A stretch of DNA of 11,852 nt from CAYSWF01 sp964562905 (GTDB lineage: Bacteria > Patescibacteriota > Andersenbacteria > UBA10190): positions 1 to 11,852 of the forward strand of contig CAZLVG010000028.1 in the NCBI GenBank assembly GCA_964562905.1, in the 5' to 3' direction. Shown piece by piece: positions 1 to 6,612 of the stretch; the first letter of the stretch is position 1; each line of letters starts with the position of its first letter. Made by a program: the position numbers and the translations under genes. The notes beneath the pieces were generated by a model that was not told the origin of the DNA, did not search any database, and saw only the letters and a program-made list of their open reading frames with translations.

Positions 1-1557
1 CCGGCTGGGCAGAAAAATTTCTTCTTCCCGTTTGGCGACGGCCGCCAGGGGTATGTTCAGCTGAAAGCGGCGCAGGGCTTTTCGCGCCGCGGATAGCTGT
101 CCTTGGCCGCCGTCAATTAATATCAAATTGGGGCGGCGCCAGTCGCGGTGTCGGCCGGAGAATCTGCGCTCTAGAACCTGTTCCAGCATAGCGCAGTCAT
201 CCTGCCTGCCGTCTGCCTGTGCGCCCGCCTGCGCTCCGCGCGCGGGCAGATGGTCGCACGCAGACAGGCCTGCCTGTGCGTGGCACGCAGACAGGCCGGC
301 ATGGCGCAGTTGAAACCGACGGTATTGGGATTTATCCGGCCGGCCGTTAGTGAAAACGGCCATGGCGCCGACGGTGAAACGCCCCTGGAGGTTAGAGATA
401 TCATAGGCCTCAATTCGCGGCAGCGCCGGGCCGCCCGCGCGGCCGGTGGGCAAGAATAAGGTGGCAGCTAATTCCTTAAGGGCGGCCCTGATACCGGCGT
501 CACTGGCACGCTCGGTGGCCTGCTGGGCCAGTAATTGCCGGGCACTGGCTTCTCCCATTTTTATCAGCTGCCTTTTTGCTCCTCTCTGGGGGACGACGAC
601 GGGAAGAGCTTTGTCCGGCACGGAAACAGGGGCCAATATTTTCGGAGGGCGTTCTTGGGCAGCTTGGTAATACTGGGCCAGGAATTGGCGCAGGATATCG
701 GTCGGCTCTGCGGCCGAGGGATGTCGGAGCAGAAAGGTGTTTTTCCCCAGCAGCCGCCCTTGTCGGATGGAGAAAACATTAGCGGCTGTTTGCGTGTGGC
801 GGCTGGCCAGGCTGATAACGTCAAAAGACTCGCGCCGGGGCAGGTAAACTTTCCGGGAATGATCCAGATGCTCCATGGCTGCCAGCTGGTCGCGAAAGAC
901 AGCCGCGCGTTCAAACTGCCTGCTTCGCGCCGCTTCTTTCATGCCGGTTCTTAGTTGATGGATCACTTCCGTGCGGTCTCCTGACAGGAAGCGTATGACG
1001 CTGCGCACGTTTTGCTCATACATGTCGTTCTCGCTGCCGATGGTCGGCTGATTTGTAAAAAGCGGGTGGGGAAGCACCCTCTCCCGCGGTGTTTCCTTTT
1101 CTCCCCGGCAGGGAAAAAGGCGGCGCAACAGGCGCAGGGTAGCGCGGACGGACCGGGCGGAAGAATAAGGGCCGAAGTACCTGGCGCCGTCGTTTTGACG
1201 CCGGCGCACGGGGAAGACACGCGGGCGAGCCTCGCCAGTGGTAACTTTGATAAACAGAAAATGCTTGTCGTCGCGCAGCACTACGTTGTAAGGCGGCTGG
1301 TGCTGGCGGACCAGGCTGGCCTCCAAGAGGGTAGCCTCTTCTTCAGTGTCGGTAATGACGGTGTCCAGACTGGCAATCTTCGGCAGCATCCGTTGTTTAG
1401 CCGGGTTGAGGTTGGCTTTGGTTCTGAAATATGACTTCACGCGGGCGCGCAGGGACTTGGCTTTACCCACATAAAGGATCCTTTCCGCGGCGTCCCGGAA
1501 CAGGTAAACTCCGGGTTTATTAGGTAGAGAGGCGAGTTGTTGCCTTGCGGTGGTCAT
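1..1557 (-). CDS. uvrC: UvrABC system protein C (excinuclease subunit C), 3' end cut by window edge
   Basis: UvrC makes the two incisions flanking a DNA lesion after UvrA/UvrB recognition. The frame is open from ATG at 1557 to position 1 (519 codons); the C-terminus lies outside the window. The N-terminal GIY-YIG nuclease is clear (residues about 14-90, KPGVYLF and ILYVGKAKSLRARVKSYF). A UVR (UvrB-binding) helix pair lies near residues 195-232 (VIHQLRTGMKEAARSRQFERAAVFRDQL). The RNase H-like 3'-nuclease domain begins around residue 380, with likely catalytic aspartates D386 (AYDISN) and D482 (LILIDGGQGQL); the expected His and the HhH domain are off-window. D386 and D482 are 96 residues apart, against about 62-67 in UvrC proteins I remember. 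The excess is a low-complexity Ala/Gly/Gln-rich stretch at about residues 419-452, encoded by a palindromic repeat. No Shine-Dalgarno precedes the ATG. The gene is divergent from uvrA. Confidence 0.97.
   Translation of the reverse strand, partial: MTTARQQLASLPNKPGVYLFRDAAERILYVGKAKSLRARVKSYFRTKANLNPAKQRMLPKIASLDTVITDTEEEATLLEASLVRQHQPPYNVVLRDDKHFLFIKVTTGEARPRVFPVRRRQNDGARYFGPYSSARSVRATLRLLRRLFPCRGEKETPRERVLPHPLFTNQPTIGSENDMYEQNVRSVIRFLSGDRTEVIHQLRTGMKEAARSRQFERAAVFRDQLAAMEHLDHSRKVYLPRRESFDVISLASRHTQTAANVFSIRQGRLLGKNTFLLRHPSAAEPTDILRQFLAQYYQAAQERPPKILAPVSVPDKALPVVVPQRGAKRQLIKMGEASARQLLAQQATERASDAGIRAALKELAATLFLPTGRAGGPALPRIEAYDISNLQGRFTVGAMAVFTNGRPDKSQYRRFQLRHAGLSACHAQAGLSACDHLPARGAQAGAQADGRQDDCAMLEQVLERRFSGRHRDWRRPNLILIDGGQGQLSAARKALRRFQLNIPLAAVAKREEEIFLPSR
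202..301. repeat. GC-rich palindromic repeat inserted in frame within uvrC
   Basis: About 100 bp of repeat-rich DNA interrupts the uvrC nuclease-domain coding region without breaking the frame. GCACGCAGACAGGCC occurs exactly at 256-270 and 283-297. CTGCCTGTGCG occurs exactly at 213-223 and 270-280. An imperfect hairpin pairs GGCCTGCCTG (267-276) with CAGACAGGCC (288-297), 9 of 10 bases. A second hairpin pairs GCCCGC near 222-228 with GCGGGC near 241-247. The encoded peptide (about residues 419-452, with AGLSAC twice) sits where other UvrC proteins have a short loop before the conserved DD(Y)AM motif, here DDCAM. The exact insertion boundaries are uncertain by several bases. Confidence 0.8.
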
Positions 1558-1750
1558 CTATGTCTTAAACTTGATAACTTGCGTTAGTTAATATACACTA
1601 CCCACTTATCCTGGCTGATAGCGATTGCTTCGTAAAACAAGCACCGCGTTAACTTAAATTTAAGGACATGATTTATTCAACCGACGCCTCTAGTTCTAAT
1701 CTCCTCTCCCCTTCGGGGATAAGGGGGCACGATAAATAATTGGTGCTGGA
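1558..1750. promoter_or_regulatory. Divergent uvrC/uvrA intergenic region
   Basis: This 193-bp spacer must carry the promoters of both uvrC (leftward) and uvrA (rightward). On the minus strand a TATATT -10-like hexamer (1590-1595 on the plus strand) would give a uvrC leader of about 25 nt, but no good -35 is seen. A perfect 12-bp palindrome, CTTAAATTTAAG, lies at 1653-1664 and could be an operator. A C/G hairpin, TCCCC-TTC-GGGGA, lies at 1707-1719 in the presumed uvrA leader. An AATAAT hexamer at 1735-1740 is close to the uvrA ATG. I see no match to the E. coli or B. subtilis LexA box. Individual promoter assignments are weak. Confidence 0.4.
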
Positions 1751-4606
1751 ATGGCCAGTAACAGCCAGCGCGCTGACGGCATCGTCGTCAAGGGGGCGCG
1801 AGTGCACAACCTGAAAAACGTTAACCTGAAAATACCGCGTGACAAGCTGGTGGTGTTTACCGGTCTTTCCGGCTCGGGAAAGTCTTCGCTGGCCTTTGAT
1901 ACCTTGTACGCGGAGGGGCAGCGACGGTACGTGGAAAGCCTGTCGGCTTACGCGCGGCAGTTTTTGGGATTAATGGACAAGCCGGACGTGGATCGGATTG
2001 AAGGACTGCCGCCGGCTATATCAATAGACCAAAAGTCAACCTCGCGCAACCCCCGTTCCACCGTGGGCACCGTCACAGAAATTTATGATTACTTGAGGCT
2101 GCTCTTCTCCCGTACGGGTATTCCCCACTGTCCCCAGTGCGGACGGGTGGTGGAAAGACAGACTGTCAAACAGATGATGAGGCAGGTGTTAAAGCTGCCG
2201 GCTGGCAGCCGCCTGCTGATCCTGGCGCCGCTGGTGCGGGATCGCAAGGGCGAGCACCGCCAAATTATTAAAGATGCCCGATCGGCCGGCTATGCTCGGA
2301 TAAGGGTCGACGGCACGGTCTATGCGGTAGACGAGGCGCAGCAGCTGTCGCTGGACCGCCAGCGGCGGCACAACCTGGAAGTGGTGGTTGACCGTTATTT
2401 ACTGGAAGAAAAGCCGGACAGTCCCCGCCTGGCTGATTCCCTGGAGACGGCGGCGAGCCTAAGCGGCGGTCTGGTGTTAATACAAAACGATGACAGTGAT
2501 GAAGAATGGCTGTTTTCAGAACGTTTCTCCTGCGCGGACTGTGACGTGAACATGCCGGTGCTGGAGCCCCGCGATTTTTCTTTTAATTCCCCTCACGGAG
2601 CTTGTCCTGAATGCACCGGTCTTGGCGTCAAACGAGAGATAGATCAAGACCTGGTAATTCCGAATAAGAGGTTGAGCCTGGCGGAAGGAGCTATCAAACC
2701 CTGGAGCAAGTCGGGGCGCAGCCGATGGTATGACCGCTTGCTGCGCTCCTTAGCCAGGGCCGAGGGGATTGACATGAACCGGCCGGTCAGCCGGCTGTCC
2801 CGGCGCGCGGTGAACGTCATTCTGTACGGGCAGAGACTGCCGACAACGGTGGGGACAAGCAGCGGCACCTGGGAGACTTTTTATGAAGGAGTGGTGCCGC
2901 AGCTCGTGCGCCGTTACAAGGGAACGGACTCGGATCACGCCAGGAGGGAGATTGAACAGTACATGGTAGAGAGACCCTGTCCCGTTTGCGAAGGCAAGCG
3001 GCTTAAACCAGCGCCGCTGTCAGTGCGAGCAGGGGATAAAAACATAGATGAAGTGGTTGCGATGCCAGTCAACGGCGCCCTGGCTTTCTTCCAGGAATTA
3101 GCCGCGGGCAGGGTATCCTCGTTTGATGCCCAGCAACGAAGGATTGCCAAACAGGTACTAAGGGAGATTATGGCCCGGCTTGTTTTCTTAAAGGATGTTG
3201 GCTTGGAATATCTTACTTTGGACCGCCGGGCAGCGACGTTAGCCGGCGGAGAAGCCCAGCGCATCAGGCTGGCCACGCAGATAGGCTCTGGACTGGTGGG
3301 AGTCTTATACATATTGGATGAGCCGTCCATCGGCCTGCACCAACGGGATAACCGCAAGCTTATAAAAACGCTGCTCAACTTGCGCGACCTGGGCAACACG
3401 GTAATCGTGGTGGAGCATGACGAGGGAACTATTCGCACGGCCGACCAAGTGGTGGATATAGGGCCGGGAGCCGGCGAGCACGGGGGCAGAATTGTTTTTC
3501 AGGGCACGCCTAAACAGTTATCGCGCGCGGGGACGTTGACGGGCAAGTATATGTCGGGACGCATGGAAATTGCAACGCCCGAAAAATATCGCCAAGACGA
3601 CGGAAAAAAACTAACCGTGGTCGGAGCCGACGAGCACAATCTGCGGAACATAAATGTCGATATCCCGCTGGGGGTTTTCCTGTGCGTCACCGGAGTGTCG
3701 GGTTCCGGCAAGTCCACCTTGGTAAATGACATTTTATCCCGCGCGCTGGCGCGCCACTTCCACCGCGCTAAAGCACATCCAGGTAAGCACAAGAGCATCA
3801 AGGGATTGCCGCACCTTGACAAAGTGATAACCATTGACCAGTCCCCCATAGGCCGTACGCCGCGCAGCAATTCAGCCACGTACACCGGGCTGTTCACCCA
3901 TATCCGCGAGCTGTTTGCTGCCACCGAAGAGGCCAGGATACGCGGTTATAAAGCCGGCCGTTTTTCCTTTAATGTCAAAGGGGGCAGATGCGAGCGGTGC
4001 CAGGGCGACGGTGTGTTGCGCATTGAGATGCACTTTCTGCCGGATGTTTACATTGAATGCAAGGAATGCCACGGGCGGCGCTACAACTCCCAGGCACTTA
4101 AGGTGGAGTATAAAGGAACTACCATTGCCGACGTCCTTGACATGACGGTGGAACACGCTCTTGACTTTTTCCGGGCCACGCCGGCAGTACGGACTAAACT
4201 GCAAACCTTGAAGGACGTCGGTTTGGGTTATATCCATCTGGGGCAAAGCGCCACCACTTTGTCAGGCGGAGAGGCACAGCGGATAAAGTTGGCCACGGAG
4301 CTGTCGCGCCGCGCCACCGGCAAGACTTTGTATATCCTGGACGAGCCGACCACCGGACTGCATTTTGACGACGTGAAGCGGTTGCTGTCCGTGCTGCAAA
4401 AGCTGGTGGACAAGGGCAACTCCGTGCTGGTTATTGAACACAACCTTGATGTCATCAAATCGGCTGATCATATCGTTGATTTAGGGCCTGGAGGAGGAGA
4501 CAAGGGAGGCAGAGTTGTGGCGGCGGGCACTCCCCGGGAAGTGGCCCGGGTTAAGGAAAGTTATACCGGACAGTACTTGAAGAAGGTGTTGAGGGGGCGG
4601 CCGTAG
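1751..4606 (+). CDS. uvrA: UvrABC system protein A (excinuclease ATPase subunit)
   Basis: UvrA is the DNA-damage-sensing ABC ATPase of nucleotide excision repair; as a dimer it loads UvrB on the lesion. The 951-residue product is full length for the family. The first ATPase has Walker A G38-S45 (GLSGSGKS), with the UvrB-binding and insertion regions following. Zinc module one is CADC 261-264 and CPEC 285-288. The first ABC signature region is followed by LYILDEPSIGLHQRD. The second ATPase has Walker A 648-655 (GVSGSGKS), zinc module two CERC 747-750 and CKEC 770-773, signature TLSGGEAQRI and LYILDEPTTGLHFDD. The first signature reads TLAGGE rather than the usual TLSGGE (A498). The ATG at 1751 places the N-terminus about where other UvrA proteins start; the preceding GCTGGA is at best a weak ribosome-binding site. 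The gene is divergent from uvrC; uvrB is not in the window. Confidence 0.98.
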   Translation: MASNSQRADGIVVKGARVHNLKNVNLKIPRDKLVVFTGLSGSGKSSLAFDTLYAEGQRRYVESLSAYARQFLGLMDKPDVDRIEGLPPAISIDQKSTSRNPRSTVGTVTEIYDYLRLLFSRTGIPHCPQCGRVVERQTVKQMMRQVLKLPAGSRLLILAPLVRDRKGEHRQIIKDARSAGYARIRVDGTVYAVDEAQQLSLDRQRRHNLEVVVDRYLLEEKPDSPRLADSLETAASLSGGLVLIQNDDSDEEWLFSERFSCADCDVNMPVLEPRDFSFNSPHGACPECTGLGVKREIDQDLVIPNKRLSLAEGAIKPWSKSGRSRWYDRLLRSLARAEGIDMNRPVSRLSRRAVNVILYGQRLPTTVGTSSGTWETFYEGVVPQLVRRYKGTDSDHARREIEQYMVERPCPVCEGKRLKPAPLSVRAGDKNIDEVVAMPVNGALAFFQELAAGRVSSFDAQQRRIAKQVLREIMARLVFLKDVGLEYLTLDRRAATLAGGEAQRIRLATQIGSGLVGVLYILDEPSIGLHQRDNRKLIKTLLNLRDLGNTVIVVEHDEGTIRTADQVVDIGPGAGEHGGRIVFQGTPKQLSRAGTLTGKYMSGRMEIATPEKYRQDDGKKLTVVGADEHNLRNINVDIPLGVFLCVTGVSGSGKSTLVNDILSRALARHFHRAKAHPGKHKSIKGLPHLDKVITIDQSPIGRTPRSNSATYTGLFTHIRELFAATEEARIRGYKAGRFSFNVKGGRCERCQGDGVLRIEMHFLPDVYIECKECHGRRYNSQALKVEYKGTTIADVLDMTVEHALDFFRATPAVRTKLQTLKDVGLGYIHLGQSATTLSGGEAQRIKLATELSRRATGKTLYILDEPTTGLHFDDVKRLLSVLQKLVDKGNSVLVIEHNLDVIKSADHIVDLGPGGGDKGGRVVAAGTPREVARVKESYTGQYLKKVLRGRP

Positions 4607-4640
4607 CCTGGCTGGTAAGACTTTTTGGAGAGGTCTCTGG

Positions 4641-4646
4641 TACAAT
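4641..4646 (+). promoter_or_regulatory. Candidate -10 box directly ahead of the glycosyltransferase start
   Basis: TACAAT matches the -10 consensus TATAAT at 5 of 6 positions and ends 6 bp before the ATG at 4653. If used, transcription would begin at or next to the start codon, giving a leaderless or near-leaderless mRNA. There is no convincing -35 hexamer 16-18 bp upstream and no Shine-Dalgarno sequence. The 46-bp gap after uvrA could equally mean that the gene is read from the uvrA transcript. Confidence 0.4.
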
Positions 4647-4652
4647 AAATAC

Positions 4653-6392
4653 ATGGGCAGGAAGGCGTTTTTGAGGGGGCTGGCGGTAATGGCTGTATTG
4701 GTAGTCGCGGCTGGCTTTCGATTTTACGACTTACGTGATTATCCCCCCGGGCTGTTTCCGGATGAAGCAGCCAACGGCGAGGACGCTTTGTTGATACTGG
4801 AAGGCGACTTAAGGCCGTTTTATCCCCGGGGCAATGGACGGGAAGGCTTGTTTTTTTACTTGTTAGCAGCCTCCATCGGTATCTTCGGCCGGGGGGTTTG
4901 GCCGCTGCACGCTGTGTCCGCCGCCGTGGGGCTGCTGACTGTTCTGGCCGTGTATTTTGCCGGGCGGGCGTGGTTCGGCCGGCTGGCCGGCCTTTTATCC
5001 GCTTTTTTGTTGGCTACCAGTTATTGGCATGTGACGCTATCCCGCACTGCTTTTAGGGCTATGCTTGCCCCGCTGTTCATCGCGGCGTTTACGGCGTTGG
5101 CCGGGTATGTGGTCAGAGAAATGTCGCGCGGAAAAACAAAACTTTCTTATCTGTACGCGGCTCTGGCCGGTGCTGCTTTTGCCGGCGGCTTTTACTCTTA
5201 CATAGCTTATCGGGTGATGATCGGCGTGGCGCTGGGGGTATTCGTGCTTTTATTGGCAGCGGGCTGGCGGTCGAAAGCAGGCTTCTCACACTTTAAAAAG
5301 TACGGTAGGCATATGCTGATCGGGTTGGCGGCTGCCTTACTGGTGTCTGCGCCGCTGGCCGCGTACTTTGTGCAGCACCCGCAGGACTTCGTCGGACGCG
5401 CCGGCCAGGTATCAATATTCAGTGAGGACCTCCAAGAGCAATTTGGACAAGGCGGTTGGTGGCGGGCGGCGGCTTACTCAACACGAGTGACCGCAACTTC
5501 ATTCTTCGCCGGCAGCGGCGATAACAACTGGCGCCATAGCGTGGCCGGTTTTCCGCTGCTTAACCCTTTAGTGGGTTTATTGTTCCTGCTGGGCCTGGCC
5601 TGGACGCTGCGGGGTACGGCGGTGGCCGTCTGGAGAGTATACCAAGGCATGGAAGTACACCTGGGGCTTATCTTTCCATATCTGTTCTTGATAACGGCGG
5701 GTATGCTGCTGCCGGTGATTACCACTGTCCAGGGATTGCCGCACGGCCTGCGGTCGTCGGGACTGATATTTCCAGTTTTCCTTCTGGCCGGAACAGCCGG
5801 CGCGGCGACCTGGCGCTGGTGCAAAAGACGTTTGGCTTTGAGCTGGGGATACGGCACCGGCGCGGGCCTGGCGGCAGGCGTGCTGCTGGCCGCTGCTGTT
5901 TACGACGGATTGTTGTACTTCAGCGTGGCGCGCAATGATCCCCGGGCTCATTACGCTTACCGGGGTGACTTGACGGAGGTGTCCGCCTACTTGAATGATT
6001 ACACCGCCGGCAGCCCTGAAAAACCCAGGCCGTATCTGGTGCTGGATAAATTTTCATTACAGACGGTCCACTTCTTAACTGGCGTGGCGGCTCATGAACA
6101 CACCGAGGGGGATGGGACTCATCCCGACGGGCAGCTTCATAAATGGCGTCAGGTTGATCCGGAAGAAAGCGGCCGGCTTCGGCCAGAGCCGGGCGAAATT
6201 ATAGTCTTCACGCAGTCAACCATACCGGACGCGGAGGAGAAGTACGGCCGGGGTGACCCGCCGCCGGCGGTTGAAGTAAGCTTCAACCGGTTTGGGCAGG
6301 AGATAATGAGAGTGTACGGGGTCGGGGACCCGGCTGTTGAAGGGGCGCGGGATAAACCGAAGGGCGGACGGTTTGATTTGGACGCGCAATGA
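4653..6392 (+). CDS. Multi-pass membrane glycosyltransferase, GT-C / PMT-ArnT (GT39/GT83)-like
   Basis: The product is probably an integral membrane transferase that moves a sugar from a polyprenyl-phosphate donor to an envelope acceptor on the outer face of the membrane. The 579 residues contain one N-terminal helix (about 5-22), then an external loop with the acidic motif FPDEA (D37, E38), typical of the catalytic loop of GT-C enzymes. About ten further hydrophobic segments extend to about residue 425. A soluble C-terminal domain of about 150 residues follows. GREGLFFYLLAASIGIFG and SRTAFRAMLAPLF after the first loop match the usual PMT_2 pattern. Donor and acceptor cannot be told from sequence. 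It follows uvrA by 46 bp, but no functional link is evident. The C-terminal tail is charged and proline-rich, ending in KPKGGRFDLDAQ. Confidence 0.82.
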   Translation: MGRKAFLRGLAVMAVLVVAAGFRFYDLRDYPPGLFPDEAANGEDALLILEGDLRPFYPRGNGREGLFFYLLAASIGIFGRGVWPLHAVSAAVGLLTVLAVYFAGRAWFGRLAGLLSAFLLATSYWHVTLSRTAFRAMLAPLFIAAFTALAGYVVREMSRGKTKLSYLYAALAGAAFAGGFYSYIAYRVMIGVALGVFVLLLAAGWRSKAGFSHFKKYGRHMLIGLAAALLVSAPLAAYFVQHPQDFVGRAGQVSIFSEDLQEQFGQGGWWRAAAYSTRVTATSFFAGSGDNNWRHSVAGFPLLNPLVGLLFLLGLAWTLRGTAVAVWRVYQGMEVHLGLIFPYLFLITAGMLLPVITTVQGLPHGLRSSGLIFPVFLLAGTAGAATWRWCKRRLALSWGYGTGAGLAAGVLLAAAVYDGLLYFSVARNDPRAHYAYRGDLTEVSAYLNDYTAGSPEKPRPYLVLDKFSLQTVHFLTGVAAHEHTEGDGTHPDGQLHKWRQVDPEESGRLRPEPGEIIVFTQSTIPDAEEKYGRGDPPPAVEVSFNRFGQEIMRVYGVGDPAVEGARDKPKGGRFDLDAQ

Positions 6393-6395
6393 CTT

Positions 6396-6430
6396 GGTAA
6401 CTAGTAACTGGTAACTGGTAACTAGTAATT
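6396..6430 (+). repeat. Five-copy 7-bp tandem repeat (A/G)GTAACT
   Basis: Five contiguous heptamers fill these 35 bp: GGTAACT, AGTAACT, GGTAACT, GGTAACT, AGTAATT. The array starts 3 bp after the stop codon of the glycosyltransferase gene. It is AT-richer than the neighbouring coding DNA. No function can be assigned; it could be a slippage-generated array or protein-binding sites. Confidence 0.9.
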
Positions 6431-6530
6431 AGACAGAAGAGGCTAAGGCGGGAACCTTTTTGCATCTTGTGGGGTTTTGAGGGTAATAATTAGTTATGGT
6501 TATACCAACCGCATCTATTTACATCCACGG

Positions 6531-6596
6531 TGTCATGCCGGACTTGATCCGGCATCCAGCGAAATTAGCCTGGATTCCCGCTTTTGCGGGAATGAC
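6531..6596. repeat. dRS3/REP-like palindromic repeat element, two hairpins
   Basis: The first hairpin is ATGCCGGA (6535-6542), loop CTTGA, TCCGGCAT (6548-6555), a perfect 8-bp stem. CCAG (6556-6559) pairs with CTGG (6570-6573). The second hairpin, 6574-6593, is ATTCCC, eight bases, GGGAAT, which fits the published Neisseria dRS3 consensus ATTCCC-N8-GGGAAT; the inner GC/GC bases extend the stem to 8 bp. The outer ends TGTCAT (6531-6536) and ATGACG (6591-6596) form near-perfect terminal inverted repeats. From memory, elements of this sequence type occur dispersed in many unrelated bacterial genomes, so this is probably a non-autonomous mobile or REP-type repeat. Confidence 0.85.
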
Positions 6597-6612
6597 GCGG
6601 AATTAATCAGGT

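Larger units (their letters stand above)
6393..6612. other. Intergenic spacer after the glycosyltransferase gene, repeat-rich
   Basis: This 220-bp spacer has no credible ORF. In order it holds a heptamer tandem array (6396-6430), a weak hairpin AAGG/CCTT (6445-6458) running into five T residues that might end the glycosyltransferase transcript, and a possible promoter with TTGAGG at 6477-6482 and TATACC at 6501-6506 (18-bp spacing, both partial matches). A dRS3-like palindromic element (6531-6596) then reaches to 16 bp before the next start codon. The terminator and promoter readings are tentative. Confidence 0.5.

Noticed and set aside
202..301. Short direct repeats as a mini CRISPR array
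   Set aside because: The repeats are 11-15 bp with unequal or 12-bp gaps, lie within an open coding frame and have no cas genes nearby.
1..1220. uvrC region appearing as several short ORFs on both strands, suggesting a broken gene
   Set aside because: Reading the minus strand from ATG 1557 gives one uninterrupted frame to the window edge with all expected motifs. The short ORFs (for example 128-313, 564-914, 963-1220) are in other frames.
1707..1719. C/G hairpin before uvrA as an intrinsic terminator
   Set aside because: It lies between divergent genes, has no T-run on either side and a stem of only 5 bp. It more likely belongs to the uvrA leader.
1558..1750. SOS (LexA) box between uvrC and uvrA
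   Set aside because: Neither CTG-N10-CAG in a good context nor GAAC-N4-GTTC was found in the spacer.
2935..3438. Minus-strand open frames opposite uvrA (2935-3438, 3499-3924, 3872-4246)
   Set aside because: They mirror conserved UvrA coding DNA and show no independent protein features.
4653..6392. Alternative genetic code with UGA as glycine
   Set aside because: No in-frame UGA occurs at conserved glycines in the recognised genes. UGA ends the glycosyltransferase and Tic20-like genes at plausible C-termini.
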